Shown here: positions 1 to 14,900 of the stretch, in pieces
Layout of the letters: the number at the start of each line of letters is the position of its first letter
Position numbering within the stretch: position 1 is the first letter of the stretch
NCBI GenBank assembly: GCA_028023455.1
Contig: JAQFVV010000319.1
Location: forward strand, 744,001 to 808,000
Source of the DNA: Epiperipatus broadwayi
Lineage: Eukaryota > Onychophora > Udeonychophora > Euonychophora > Peripatidae
Direction: 5' to 3'
DNA length: 64,000 nt
The notes under the pieces: model-generated
The model's input: only the letters and a program-made list of their open reading frames with translations
Database searches by the model: none
Told to the model about the DNA's origin: nothing
Program-made: the position numbers and the translations under genes

Positions 1-1074
1 ACATATTTAAATAATAGGGGCTTTACTAATGAATACTTATGGGCAATTAGTGAATTGGATTGATTTAATAATGAGACAGAAACTGATATATGATGAATTA
101 AAATATATTTATTGACAATTGTTGTTGGCAAAATAGGTTTGTGGCTATGATTCAATGGAACCAAATATCCTGCTATACAACTAATCACTACATTAACTTA
201 TTTGTTATGTCCTTTGATAATCAGTTCGAGTGGCTCTTTTACGTAAAATCAAACCAAGTCTGGAGTGAAACTTAATACATCTGACTATAATCAATTTATA
301 TATTAACTATGGGCTTATAAAGCATCCTAGATAGCTTAAGATCGAATGGGTTTTCAAGAATGCTTTGGTTCAATGCTGAAGATTGCATATTAGGGAGGAA
401 AGAGTTGGCTATAACGATTTTACTAATATGCTAGGCAAAAGTAAAGTATAATAATAAAGTGGCTCTGTGGATGGAAGAATAGTTTTAGGGTTTTTGTGAC
501 AAACAACGGTTTACCCAAGAACCGGTCGTCATGCTGCTAATGGGGAACCTTTATTTGGTTCAGAGGTGGGGGACTTATGTGCTAATCTGGCCCGTAGCTC
601 AGACTTCGCTACTGCACTACCCATAAGAGAAGATGGGCTGGACTTACCGTGGCTCCATCTTATATATATATCAAAAAGAACAGCACAATGAGAAAATATT
701 AATAAATCCCACATCCGCCAAGCCGAAGGATATTATAAATTAAAGATCATATATTAAATGAACACTAGATCATCAGCTTGATCAAAAGAGCCAACTCTTC
801 TGTAGCATGAGAAATATGATATGCTACTGACAGGAATGTATATACAAACTTTACTTTATCCCGTTCAATCTCTTTAGTTATCTATAACTAATAAACTCTT
901 AAAAGGTGGAAAAGTATATTTAATAAGGGACTTACGAATACTTAACTAAAAAAAATATACTTATAATTACACTCCAGGCTAGTTTAATCTTTAGTAACAT
1001 AATAAATAAAGGTTGAAAAGCCACATTTTATATTTATATTAATTAATTTATTAAGTAAAAAAATATGAATTTGG
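1..1074. other. AT-rich non-coding DNA
   Basis: No reading frame here looks coding. Positions 520-700 are noticeably richer in G+C than their surroundings and hold a 61-codon minus-strand frame (529-714) that matches nothing I recognise. It could be part of an old repeat. I see no RNA gene. Confidence 0.5.
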
Positions 1075-1185
1075 GTTTCGAAACAGCGTACGAAATGACG
1101 CTATATAAATAATACTATGGAGATTTTAAATGATATCTTTTTTAAAAAAAACATATTGGTAATTAAATGCACGCTGTTTCGAAAC
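1075..1185. repeat. Short inverted-repeat hairpin
   Basis: The 15-mer GTTTCGAAACAGCGT at 1075-1089 is repeated as its exact reverse complement at 1171-1185. Each arm starts with a small palindrome (GTTTCGAAAC). The 81 bp between the arms are AT-rich and non-coding. It could be the core of a miniature inverted-repeat element, but no clear target duplication was found. Confidence 0.6.
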
Positions 1186-2446
1186 ATAGGCATAACTAAC
1201 AATAATTAAAATAAGCAAAAGAAAAGCAAAATATAACTGCAGTGATTAAATTATATAGCAAAATATTAATTAATAAAGAAATTTAGCCAAAATATTATAT
1301 TTTATAAAATTAAAATATTATTTTAGGAAACAATTTAGACAGTTTACCCTATTGAATTAAGGAAAAAATTAGCAAAAAGTATTTCATTTAAATATTATTT
1401 CAGAAACAATTTAGCGAGAAAGTTCAATAATATGGTTAGCTAACCTGTTTTGAAGAAACAATGACTGTTTTTGAAATTCACACAGAGCTCTGCGATTTTA
1501 AATAATACTAAAATAGTTCTGTAGCTAAGGAGAGATTCGAGGTGGAAATGAAGGTGACTTCTTTGGCGGCTTATGGCATCTTCAATTTAGTTGGGAGACG
1601 ATTTTTAAAATAGTGTTTCTTTAGCTGGATTGAAATCGGAACGAAGGCAAATTATTTTTACGGCTTATGGCATCTTCAAATTTAGTTGGTGTAAGCTTGG
1701 TTGTTCCTTTGGCATTTGATGGATTGAACTAGGCATTCCATCACGGGAAAGCAGCAAAATTTTGCCTGACTTTAGCCAGACATGTTAAGGTTGAACAAAT
1801 ATAAAGCTTCTCCTGTTGACTCTCTTCAAAAGTAAGATGGATTCTCCCTTCCCGCTTAAAATAAGGGCTATTTATATCCTTCTACTAAACTTTAACACCT
1901 TTCTGGAATTTTGTAAACCTCAGGACCAATTGACTTTTAATTAAAGCAAAATAATATAATTCAATTTCTACAACAACTGATAACATCTCCGAGGTGTTGT
2001 ATTTAATTTACTTTAAAAAAATGTATCAAAATATATAAACTCTATAATTTGATTCATTTTCATTAATTAAATTCCTTTTCAGGTGTTATTACTTAGCAGA
2101 AGGAACGGTATTCTGATTTAATGAAAAAGTCTTTTGTTGCAAACAAAAATCAATCAGAAAACAGATTTTACTTTTTTACCCGGGTGTGTCACTAATTGAT
2201 ATCTTGTTTACAAAAATTCTCATTTTTAATTGCGAACAGATAATTCTTATTTTATAAAACTAAATAACTTTTAACATATTTGTTTATTAAAAAAAAAAAG
2301 CAAATTTAAAGAAAATACTTGTTTCAACTATATATGTAAAACATTAAATCAGAAAACCGTTAAATAAATTAAAAAAAACATTTACATTACTTTTATTTAA
2401 ACTTAAATACATATGAATCATTTTGCCGTTATTCCAAGGTATAAAT
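1186..2446. other. AT-rich non-coding DNA with a 28-bp direct repeat
   Basis: A 28-bp sequence beginning CGGCTTATGGCATCTTCAA occurs at 1567-1594 and again, with one inserted A, at 1661-1689, 94 bp apart in the same orientation. The rest shows nothing recognisable beyond A/T runs. Confidence 0.5.
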
Positions 2447-2595
2447 TATCCATCCACATACGAATATTATAGCGAATATAATTAAGAATTGACTGAAAAT
2501 TAATAAAACATTTTATAATAAATAATGAGCATTTCTCCGCTATAATTTTATCAAACCTGTCTAATTATAGCATGTTTTCGTATGTAAATGGATGA
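2447..2595. repeat. Imperfect inverted repeat, possible MITE
   Basis: Outer arms at 2447-2464 and 2577-2595 (sharing the core CATACGAA/TTCGTATG) and inner arms TTATAGCG at 2467-2474 and CGCTATAA at 2538-2545 are reverse complements. The ~150-bp unit is non-coding, as expected of a miniature inverted-repeat element. The family is unknown. Confidence 0.45.
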
Positions 2596-3948
2596 TGCCA
2601 TTCAAGCGGCCATTGTAGCAAAGTTTTCCCACTCGACTTATATATTACATTTTTACATTTAAAATAGGTTCGAAATTAGTTTAGATGAGTAGGTCATTAG
2701 GTTGATGGTGAAACGGAAAGGGATTGGAGATTTCCGTTTCCGTTTCAATATATATATATATATATATAATATTATTATACAATGTGTGCATGCTAAAAAG
2801 TTCATACCATAGGGAATATACCTCCATCAATAAAGCCATGAAAGTATAAATATTTCATCTACCCATTTATAAGAAACCTGAAGAACATTCTTTGTATTGG
2901 ATATAATACCTATTATAATTCAAGAGAAGTCAACTGGAGAAGATCACTGCTTATTGAGCCAAACAAGAGATGTCCATTCATTGAGGGAGCAGAATTTCAT
3001 CTTCATCCAAAGAGACTTACCTTGCAAATAAATACTTTCCAACAGAATCATAAAACTTTAACTAGTATAATGGGATAAAAATTTGTGATTTTTGTTTTAT
3101 TATTTTTTGTATATTGTAAATGTATATGTATATTTTCATTTCTATAAAAGCAAATGGGTCAACATTTTAGAAAAAGTTCATTATGAGAGAAAGAGAGGAA
3201 AGTAAAATTATTTAATTAGATTTTTTTTTTTTTTTACTTATATTAAATAAAATCTAGATTAGTTTAACTTCCCAACCCTACTGAATTTCACAGCATAATG
3301 TGAAATAAGAGGTAAGAGTTTTCAGTATTATTTTACATTATGCAGTACACTAGATTATAACAGATTTTATGATAATTTGTTTATTATTAGTTAATCTTAT
3401 TCATATATTGCTTTTGTATAAATGATTTAATAATCTTGTATGTATTTATTATGTTTTCTTCTTAATGTTAAGGACATTTCTAAATAGAGGGGGGGGGGGG
3501 TTTCCCAAGAAGATTTACAATCATTGAAATAACTGAACAACAAAGATTTTTTTAATGTGTTTGTATATAATTTTACTTAGTCAGATAGAATTACGATCAT
3601 CTATATATCAATGTTATAGATTTGTCTTTGTAAATAATTGGTCAAGTGCATGAATTTCTACCATTGGGTTGAGGGATAAGGACTTTACTTTTATAAATAT
3701 TATTACTAAATATCTATGTGGTAGAAGATCATCCTTGATATAACAAATAACATGTTTCAAAATGAATTAATATTTATTACTTTATTTTTGTTAATCAATA
3801 AATGTTAATATAATCTGTTATTTTAATCTGGTCTCTAGCTCATCATTATTCATATATCCTGCACAATTATTATTAGCTTAATTATTCTCATACCTATCTA
3901 TATTATTATATTATTTTAGAGGAAATAAATAGATATAATCAGCTCAGT
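2596..3948. other. AT-rich non-coding DNA
   Basis: Contains a short (TA)n tract at about 2749-2769 and a G homopolymer near 3489-3500. No coding region, RNA gene or recognisable mobile element was seen. Confidence 0.5.
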
Positions 3949-3974
3949 TATTATAACCATATATATATATATGG

Positions 3975-4041
<67 letters not shown>
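3949..4041. repeat. 34-bp perfect palindrome followed by a (TA)n tract
   Basis: Positions 3949-3982 form a perfect palindrome whose arms (TATTATAACC and its complement) flank a short AT core. It runs directly into about 60 bp of (TA)n. Such tracts can extrude cruciforms and vary in length. Confidence 0.85.
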
Positions 4042-4043
<2 letters not shown>

Positions 4044-6392
4044 CACATGCACATTTTGTCTTATATCTTAATAATATTTGGATATGCTTAGAGGATTTTT
4101 GTAACTAATTAGCACCTATATAGAGGTGCAATAACTACTATTAGTGTGACCTCCTTACCTGATAAGAGAGTCCAAGCAATTACTACCTGAGTTCCAATAC
4201 TGTGGTATAACATTGGCTAGAAAGGGGTGAGAAGTGGCTGAAGTGACCCAAATTGTATCTAAGTTAATAAAACATGTAGAGCTAGTCTATTGGAAGTAGA
4301 TACAATCATAGGTTATGTATTTCATAGCGTAATCACTTGCATCGTATCCGAAGACCCAAAGTCCGACCATAGTAAGATGCACTCCCCCTATCTCCTGAGC
4401 AATCTGCCAGCCCATTACAATATATATATATATAATCAACAAGCTATTGATAGCTTTAAATCAAATATCAATGAAATTAAAGGTGTGTTTACGTTTCAAA
4501 ATTCACATTCTTTTAGCAGATGAAATATTGAAGCGATTAATCCATTTTTAACTCTCTACATAAAATAAATATATATTTCTTATTATTACATATTTAACAA
4601 ATGATATATATGTGTACATATAAGTCTACATAATACAACACCATTTATATGAAGCTTAGTTTTAACTTTTATGGAAGGATTCATTTTTTAACAATTTCAC
4701 TCTTGGAATTTATTAGTTCTGTTAATACTCAAATCTACCTGGGACAGCTGATACTGAAAGATATATTGATACTTTTTGGTTAATTGGGAAAAACTAAATA
4801 TTATATATAAGGTTAAGAAAATATTGTATTTAATTATGTTACAATTTTTGGATTTATATTCTTCATATGAATGATCATTTAAAATAAATGAATTATCTCA
4901 TGGAATTTTGGATTAAATGATGTAATAAATTATATCTCAATAATAGATCTCACCTTTGTTTAGAAATATACCATATATGCTAATTAGTTAAAACTAAAAA
5001 CTGTAATAGATACTGAAAAAATGTTTTATGTAATATATATAATATAATCGTGGTGGAGAGATAGAGAGGGAGAACGAAAGTGAGAACATATAATACGATA
5101 TGACAGGGCGCCAAACTGTAAATTTGAAATAACAGTTGCTGCTCCGATTCAATGTTGTTAAAGATTTACAAGTTATGAGTTTGCAAGGAAAGAAGCCTAT
5201 GAAATTCTAAAATAATTTACTTATAAATATTAAGAATGAATTTTCTTCTCGAATTAAGTAGCTTCTTAAAATCAAGCCAGCCAAATTATTATCTTACAAA
5301 AGGGCATGAACTAACTTCATTATTATATAATTGCAAATAAGTCATATGAACCAAACACAGCTTTACTAATTTTCATATATAGCAAATAAAATACCAATCC
5401 CTTGTATTTTATGCCTAGGGTGGTATAAATGATTTGGTAATTCATGCGAAGAACAGCGAAAATTATACCACTAATAAATATTAACAAATTATTACTACTA
5501 ATCTAAGGAAGGAGAAGAAACCTCTACTCAAACCAGTAAGATGTTAACAATCTCAGTATCCCCAAACATAAATTCCCAACACCAAAGTTACAATTAAGTT
5601 ATTTCTGATGTTAAATATTATCCAGTCTCCCTCTACCACCAAACACAACCTTTACAATGTTGTAGTTCATGATCCAAGGTTCGTGAAATAAATGATCTTA
5701 TTAATTCAATTAATATCCGTCACTTTAATCATATAATACTAAATTCATAAGCTTTAATCCTATAGTTGAGAATCTTACAATCTTAGGGTTCAAATTCAGA
5801 ATGTGAAGCTTTTATTGGTGATTCAAAATTTATTGTTGACCCACGACTGCTATCCAGCGATTGCAATTCAAGTAGACATAGGCCAATAATAATTATAATA
5901 TTATTAAACCTGCCAAATTACCCAAACAATTAATTAGAATAAAATATTTTAGCTACTTTATAATTTAACGAAATTATTATCTCCAGGGAACACATTCAAA
6001 TACCAGGAGTGAAAAGGAGATTTTATGTCCACTCGAGATAAGATATTCACCGAAACACAATACATTTATGAAAATGATAATTAACTTTAAAATTAAATCT
6101 TCCAGATATTTTCATACAACCATAATAATTTATACCACACAAGCTAAGAATGTTTCTTCAAAGCATTTCTCGAATCTCAAAAAAAAAAATATTAAGTTTA
6201 ATATTTAAATTTTCGTAATGCATCTGTACTAAAATAAGCATTAAATATTCATTAAAATTGCAAATGATTAGATTTCTGGATTTTATGGGTACCAAAAACA
6301 TTAAGACACAACATAAATTTTTTTAATTAACACGTATGAATAAATGACAAGCTACAATAACAATATGATAGAACAAAGCATCCTAGCTATCC
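4042..6392. other. AT-rich non-coding DNA
   Basis: The longest plus-strand frame (4290-4523, 77 codons) has no recognisable domain and is partly built from (TA)n-encoded Ile/Tyr. No repeat, RNA gene or transposon end stands out. Confidence 0.5.
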
Positions 6393-8541
<2,149 letters not shown>

Positions 8542-8645
8542 TAAATCAAAGTTGTAATCCGAATGTCAACAAGGAAATTAACAATACAAATTAATTAAAA
8601 ATTTGTTGAATTCCTTTAGACATTCGGATAGGATTGATTACAGTT
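8542..8645. repeat. Imperfect hairpin with ~35-bp arms
   Basis: ATCCGAATGTC at 8557-8567 faces GACATTCGGAT at 8619-8629. The flanks also pair imperfectly, giving arms of about 35 bp around a ~30-bp AT loop. It is non-coding and may be a small MITE. Confidence 0.5.
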
Positions 8646-8960
8646 GATAAGGGGGCAAATTTTGGAATATTTTGTAATGCTCCAGGGTAGTTTTATTGTG
8701 TAATTTAACTATATAAAAGAGGGTTTTCTTTTGTTCTGGATTCTAATAATATTTCTAGCAAGATTTGGAGCATTATTCTAGCAGGATTTTAAGCATTATT
8801 CTAAGAGATTCAAAGAAATTCTAAGATTTCTAAGCACAATGCTGAGCTTTCTAAATTAATTGTTGCTGAACTATCTGAGATTTTCGAATTCTAATAGCTA
8901 CATGCCTGCAAACTTAAGTATTTGAAGCCAAGTTTTCATCTTCAAATAAATTTACCATGT
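8646..8960 (+). promoter_or_regulatory. TATA-box-like region, possible old LTR
   Basis: ACTATATAAAAGAGGG at about 8709-8724 resembles a strong TATA box. Downstream are tandem variants of TTCTAGCA...GCATTATTCTA (about 8750-8810). The arrangement recalls an LTR promoter, but I found no matching partner copy, so this is only a suggestion. Confidence 0.25.
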
Positions 8961-11951
8961 TCTACAATCTCACTTAAAATATCTATGAATCACCCAGTCT
9001 TTAAAATGATGGAGTAGAGCCGGCAAGAAGGCTATTTTCCCCTCGGAAATGGCCGGCCGCTGCTCTATACTATCTAATGCTGTCACATACGAAACCCTGA
9101 AACTGCTGCTGCGAAATATGAACAATACCCAGAGTTTGCTGCTGAGTTATATGGAACCTGCCGACAGTCAATCTACCTGAAACTACCTGCAAATGCTTCT
9201 TCAGAGGTAACCCCAACATTAACCCAAGAGCTTTTGTGATTCTCTCCTATAATTAATATGCTATAGCTACTTAAATTGTTTTCCATTCTACTTCATTTTA
9301 CCATTGTTTTCCTTTAAATGTTCTTGTGTAACCAGTAATTTTGCTCTCTATCCTTGGGTTAATATTTTATATTTATTAATCTTTCTTTTATTTTATTATG
9401 ATAATGTGCCAGAGTAGTCTTTGACCGAGTGAATTATTCTCTTTGTTGAAAGCAAGATGCCGATATTAAGGCATTTTAAAATTATAAATAGTTCTATTTT
9501 ATTATCTCGTAAATCACTCGTTCGAGGGCTATTCTAATCTTAGTCAATATGTACAATAAATTTATAGTTTAAAATCCATCTTTTATCGATTTTAACCTAA
9601 TATGAGAGTATGTGCAAGGTCAATGATCAAATATGTCACAAATGCATGATTGCACAAATAAATCTATGCTTTCTTTTAAAACCTGCAAGCATGTATTTTT
9701 CTATTTGAAAATATATTTTGCTTTAATTTCAATGTTCATAATTGAGGTCGAGAATGGGTGGACTCTCTTTAAATAATTACTGGGGAATTGATTAGGCATT
9801 TTCTCCATCTAAGTAAATCCCTTTTGTATGCTTTATATACGTTAGTCAAGTATTGCTGGTAAAGGTATTGGTTGTTGAGACTGCTTTGTTGCTCTTCAAG
9901 GGCTTTAAATGGCCAAGACTGTTTCCCCTTTCACTTTCTGTGGTTCACAGGCAGAGTGTGTACTCGAATGTCACACCTGGGAATTAGATGCAGCCATCAC
10001 CCAGTCACTAAGTTTTGGATGAGTCCAGACTTCAGCTGTCCGTGACAACACATTTCTACGGATCAACGGCAAGATGCCCTTTGTAGTCATTTCACATATT
10101 CACTATAATTTTGCTTATTTATATTTTACAAAGCATCCGTGATTTAAATGTATCACACCCTCCATTTCTTTAATAAGTTCCTTATTAGCAATACCGACCT
10201 CCCGATATAAATTAATTATATTTATAAAATAAATGCCTTGATCACATCCCCACTTTATCGCTTAATAAGCATTGGTCTGTGCTATTCTCGAAATCAAGAA
10301 TTTATTTTAAATTTTAATGTGCAAATGTCTTATCAAACTTTTTATAATTTACTCAAAGCACCTCGCACATCTTCCCATCTCTTTTAAGCATATTATCATA
10401 ATACTATATTAGCCTGAGGGATAGACTATGTACTTAACAGCCTTTTAATGTAATTTGTATGGAATGTGTGTTAACAGTTATTTTAGTAAGTGTCCCTGTC
10501 TCATATAAGCAGACAGTGGGCGTTATATATATTTCTTGCTATGTAAATAAATCTTTTAAATCTTATAAAACTAATTTTGATCTTTTATTTTATTGATCCC
10601 TATCACTGTCTTGGTCAGTATATCTATTTTATACATTTCTTTTGTACCATCCATAGACGTTAATTAGCAACCAACACTTATCTCATAGTATAGAGTCTCT
10701 TTGTTTCTCCCTGACTACCAGGCACCGGTAAAGGGATATATTATTAGTAGCATCAGATGTGTTATCACGTAGGTGGTGCTGTGGAATTTAGACTTTAGAT
10801 TCAAACATAGTATATCTAGAAGGCAACCCATCCTAGAGTGTTTAGTTTCATGTTTGGGGTTTGAATTCTGCAGTGTGTTAGCGAGATAAACGAATCTGAC
10901 CATTACAATAGATAATAATCAAGTAAAAGCATACTTTACCCTACCATAGCCTACATTTAACACCAGGTATATTTTGCAGTATATTTAACTACTATACTCA
11001 ATAAAGTCATCTTTTAACAAATAACAAATTAATAAACAATAAAATAAAAAAATATATACTTAAGAGTTTTTTTTAGCACAGTTCATCACTTTTGATCAAT
11101 CATCATCTTTCAACCACACACATCATTATTAGTCTGCACATATTATCCAAATATAATATTTTAAAAATGGCCATAAATTTCAGAAATCATATTATTTTTA
11201 ATACATACAATTGTTTCATGATATTATGGTATCCTTCTGAACAATTAACATCCTGATACAACATCTGAATTTTCTTCTGGATCCCAATAAAGCCATATAC
11301 ATTTCCTTACGAAGCATTTAATATTCAAAATAAGAAATTCATATATTCCAGAGTCAAACTTCCAAGTTAGTCATAGACTTAAACACATCTTAATAATTCC
11401 AAGTTTCTCTAGCATTTCAAATTCATTATGTCCACAGGATATGTACTTGGTTTAGTGTTTATTATTTCTATACTAAAGCATTGATGTTATTCAATTTTAC
11501 ATGTTAGACTTTTCATTCACAGGTAGACAATAATAGTTTGAGCATTTTTAAAATTTCATTTGCACAAATAATCAGTCTTTCTTTTATGATAGATATTAGT
11601 ACAATATGTAGGTAGCTTAGTTTATATTTGGGACTAGATTTGCATAGTATAAAATTATAACTACTATTTATATTTCACTTCAATTTTTTTTTATTTTCTC
11701 GAACCCCATCACTCCCACTTTATATACATCATAATTGTTCTAAGGACAGAATTATTAACAAAATTTGATACCTGCAACACTTTACTTGGGGAATATCGGA
11801 GAGTCCATCTCAGATGCATCATTCTCTGCATAGTTGTGCTGAAATTTATCTTTCTGGGAATCTGGTTCATTATTAACTTCAGGTGTCAAAATTAAATGTG
11901 CCTGTTTTAGTGGCTTCCATACACATTTTTATAGAACACAATACACTTTTA
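8961..11951. other. Non-coding DNA with a GC-richer island at 9.0-9.2 kb
   Basis: A GC-rich imperfect hairpin (TAGAGCCGGC...GCCGCTGCTCTA) lies at about 9015-9068. A frame open for about 30 codons follows at 9100-9190 and ends near a GTAACC donor-like site. It is too short to call an exon. The region 10.7-10.9 kb contains a TTTGAATTC motif loosely like a Pol III B box. Nothing else is recognisable. Confidence 0.4.
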
Positions 11952-13001
11952 GGTAAAAGTGACTTTTAGTAGTCTCAACTTTGCACTCTCTATTTTTTTA
12001 AAAAAAGAACTATATTTTGCTTTCGTCCTACGTGCAGGAATTTGGTTTATTTTCTAAAAAATGAACTATATTTTATTCATACTATGTAATTGTTAAAGTA
12101 TATCTAACTATAAATGTATTTGTACATGAAGGTTAATAAAAAAATATAAAAAAACCTCACATTTTTATGTGCAATTTTGATCTAGGTTTATATTCACGTT
12201 CAAATATGGCAAAATTTAAAATAATTTACCAATGCACTTTATTGTTTGTGAAACTGATGTTAATGGATGAGTGGTCATAGGACTAGTGTCATTTTTGCCA
12301 AGAAGAGTGAGATACATATTTTGACAGAAATCCAGCACTTGTTGGAATATTTGATCACAGCGGTAAACCAAGAATAATGGAGGTTGATGACTCATAATTC
12401 TTTCACTGAAAACAGCATAGGGTGTAATGAGAGAAGGCCATTGGGAGTTCAGTGGAATAGAGAAAGGTCAAGAAAGTGCTTTACAGAATTTGAAGATAAA
12501 TGAGCTGTCACTTTGGAACTGTTCACACAGCAACATATTTTACCTGTATACATATAATCACTTATGGCTGGTGTGCATATAGCAATATAAGCTATCTAGA
12601 TAATTGTATATACCTTCACTCCATCATCATTGACCAAGACAACTTTGTTAACATGGACAACAAACTTATCTTCACCAATAATATGGAAAATATGTGGATG
12701 AGAGCAAAGTGTAAGTTGAAATACAAATTTGGTACCAGCAGAGCTTTGTTTTTATCCTATCTGCAGGAATTTGCATTTAGGGGTATGCATGAAGATGCCA
12801 CCATTTTCAGAAATTTCCTTGTGTGCATAGCTCAAAACTATGCATAGAAATGTAAGTTTTTTTAATTTTTTTTATTAACCTTTATGTAAAAATACATTTA
12901 TAGTTAGATATACTTTAGAATTACATAGTATGAATAAAATGTAGTTTATTTTTTAAAAAATAGAAAGTGAAAAGTTGTTACCACTAAAAGTCAGTTTTAC
13001 C
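11952..13001 (+). mobile_element. Merlin-type DNA transposon with long TIRs
   Basis: The element starts GGTAAAAGTGACTTTTAGT at 11952 and ends with the inverted counterpart ...ACTAAAAGTCAGTTTTACC at 13001. The right TIR is about 150 bp. The left TIR contains the same sequence plus a roughly 57-bp internal partial duplication (about 12004-12060). Flanking octamers CACTTTTA (11944-11951) and CAATTTTA (13002-13009) match at 7 of 8 positions, as expected for the 8-9 bp target duplication of Merlin. The plus-strand interior codes for an IS1016/Merlin-like transposase, now broken. Superfamily assignment rests on transposase motifs plus duplication length. Confidence 0.82.
12330..12847 (+). pseudogene. 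Merlin/IS1016-like transposase, frameshifted
   Basis: The protein would catalyse DDE cut-and-paste transposition. The 12500-12847 frame has the family's C-terminal signature: NFV, then NMENMWMRAK-KLK, GTSRALF-SYLQEF and a terminal I-QNY. Upstream, in other frames, lie RIMEVDDS (first catalytic region; about 12369-12392) and REGHWEFSGIEKG (about 12432-12470), so the original gene ran at least from 12.33 kb with several frameshifts and stops. The usual second catalytic aspartate of the DGW-AY motif appears as Tyr (TYGWCAY). The copy is therefore inactive. It lies wholly between the TIRs of the surrounding element. No true start codon can be assigned. Confidence 0.8.
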
Positions 13002-13802
13002 CAATTTTAAATCAATATTAAGTCAGAGAAGTAACAATTCAAAGAGTATGAAATTTACTAGAATAAATAAAATGAAACAGAAACAGGGAGAAGTACACTA
13101 AGACCAATAAGAATAATGAAAGGAACCCTCCCCAAATGTCTGTATTCCTTTTATAACCTCTGGTTGTCAATCAACTTCAAACTCACCCTCTCGATCTTTC
13201 ACCCATGGTATTAAACTTTGATTGGCTGTTAAACACAATTTCAATATTAATTATTCACATCATTAATAATCATGTGGTTTGCTCAAAAATTTCCCAAATT
13301 TAAATCATAAAAAAATAATGTAGCAATTTGAATGAAAATTTTATAATTGGAAATAATAGATTTATGAGTAATTATTACATTTTTTTTTGAAACTGATATA
13401 AAATTATTGCTTTTTAAATTTGCTATCAAATGATATCTTTTATGAGACAAAAAAACCCTATAACTGTCTCAATAAATAAAATTTTATGCATAAGACATGC
13501 TGCTTGCTCACACACTAATAACCTTGCTAGCTAATCACAAAAATTCCAACTAGCATGATCCATTATATAATATTTAAAATTTTAATTATTTCACAGTAAA
13601 TTGGCTATTAAAGTGAATATGATTATGAACAAGTTACATTTTATGATCTACACTTACAGTGGTCTTCTCAATTATTTATTCTTTTTTATTAAATAAATAT
13701 TACTTGTTGATCACAATATTTAACTTTTAATCATTAAATCATATTTAAATTTACTGTGTGTTAGATTTCAAAATTATCTCCACACACTTAAAAACAATCT
13801 TA
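13002..13802. other. AT-rich non-coding DNA
   Basis: Nothing recognisable apart from the right target-duplication copy of the Merlin element at 13002-13009. Confidence 0.5.
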
Positions 13803-13990
13803 TACAATAACTATGAAATAATTCAAGGTATGTACTATTCTTTTTGGGTTTTATCAATACAAACAAACAAAGAACATAAATATTTCCCTTACTCTTTTTC
13901 TGTTCTAGAATTTTGGAACTTGATCTTGTAGGGTTTAAACTTGGGTGCCCTACAGCTTCCCTTCCTATATAAGAAAATGTGATGATTTTT
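13803..13990. repeat. Dispersed LTR-like repeat, copy 1
   Basis: About 185 bp that recur in the same orientation at 26202-26386, with clearly most bases identical. Shared landmarks are AATAACTATGAAAT, TACTATTCTTTTTGGGTTTT and GCCCTACAGCTTCCCTTCC followed by TATATA. On the minus strand the last two read TATATAGGAAGGGAAGCTG, like a TATA box with a downstream start region. A purine-rich minus-strand stretch lies just to the right (about 14050-14070). It may be an LTR fragment. Confidence 0.7.
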
Positions 13991-14159
13991 TTCTGTTTTA
14001 ATTTTATGCACATTACTACAATTTATCCACAGGCTAAATTTAAATGGGCCCAATTTCCCCCTCTTCTAATAAAAATAATCACACCTTTACTTTAACCATA
14101 CATAACCAATAAAAACAATTTTTTTATATTCTATTCCTTTTCCCTTTTGTAAATCATAT

Positions 14160-14900
14160 AAATAAATTGATGCCAGCTTATATTACAGGATATATTATTG
14201 TGGTTTGCATAATATTGCAAATGTGTAATCATTTTATATTTGAGTCTCATTTTTCATTTTCATGGGGCAATTGTAATATACATCTTGAGGATTTATTTTA
14301 TGTAAATTCAGGTCATAGAATCCACCTAGAAATATGGACTTCTGGTACCATACATAATGTACCTTTAAATTTTCCAGAGAGATTGACTCTCTGTTCCAGA
14401 TATAATGTACCTTTAATTTTTTCAGAGATATTGGCTTTCTGTATTATATATAACGGCCAATTAATCTTTAGAAATATAGATTTTTGAGGTCATACACACT
14501 TGTTAGTGACTAAATTGAGAACTATGGCTTTTTGAACATTTTGTTCTCTTTCTGAACTATTTTGTTTCATCCCCTCAACTTTTCCTAATTCAATCACCTG
14601 ATCTTTTACCTGGGATTCCTCCTCCCACTTAATTTGATTTCTCTTAATTTCACAGTCCATCTTAACCAAACTTTCATCTATTTCGCTTTATATTTTTTTA
14701 TTGGGAGATTTTGTTTTAGGGCTTATCCTTTTAATGTAAACCCCTGATATTTCACATGGTGTTGTTCTTCTAACTCCCTTCTCATTCTCTTGACTTCATG
14801 ATCCACCCTAATCTGATCTTTAGTCATCTCATATACTCTTTTTACTGTGTGTCAGTCGAATGTGTATGCTGGGTTAACCTGGTTCAAAATCTAGATAAAA
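14160..14900 (-). pseudogene. Coiled-coil retroelement-like remnant with a 16-residue tandem repeat
   Basis: Minus-strand translation gives long charged, Lys/Glu-rich stretches (for example VKRMRRELEEQ and IKWEEESQVKDQVIELG), broken by stops and frameshifts. These are typical of coiled-coil Gag-like proteins of LTR elements, but no diagnostic domain such as a zinc knuckle is visible. Downstream in the same orientation three 16-residue repeats (KGTLYLEQ-VNLS-like) are encoded by a 48-bp tandem repeat. The plus-strand 106-codon frame at 14167-14487 is the shadow of this region. Assignment to a retroelement is inferred from neighbouring PBS-like and LTR-like sequences; the function is unknown. 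Confidence 0.4.
14333..14476. repeat. 48-bp tandem repeat, three units
   Basis: Units at 14333-14380, 14381-14428 and 14429-14476. The first two share TAATGTACCTTTAA and TTTTCCAGAGA-like blocks; the third is more diverged. The 48-bp period keeps a minus-strand frame, giving a 16-residue protein repeat. Confidence 0.8.

Noticed and set aside
9100-9195. Possible host exon with a donor-like site
   Set aside because: Only about 30 open codons, no recognisable protein, no acceptor or neighbouring exon found.
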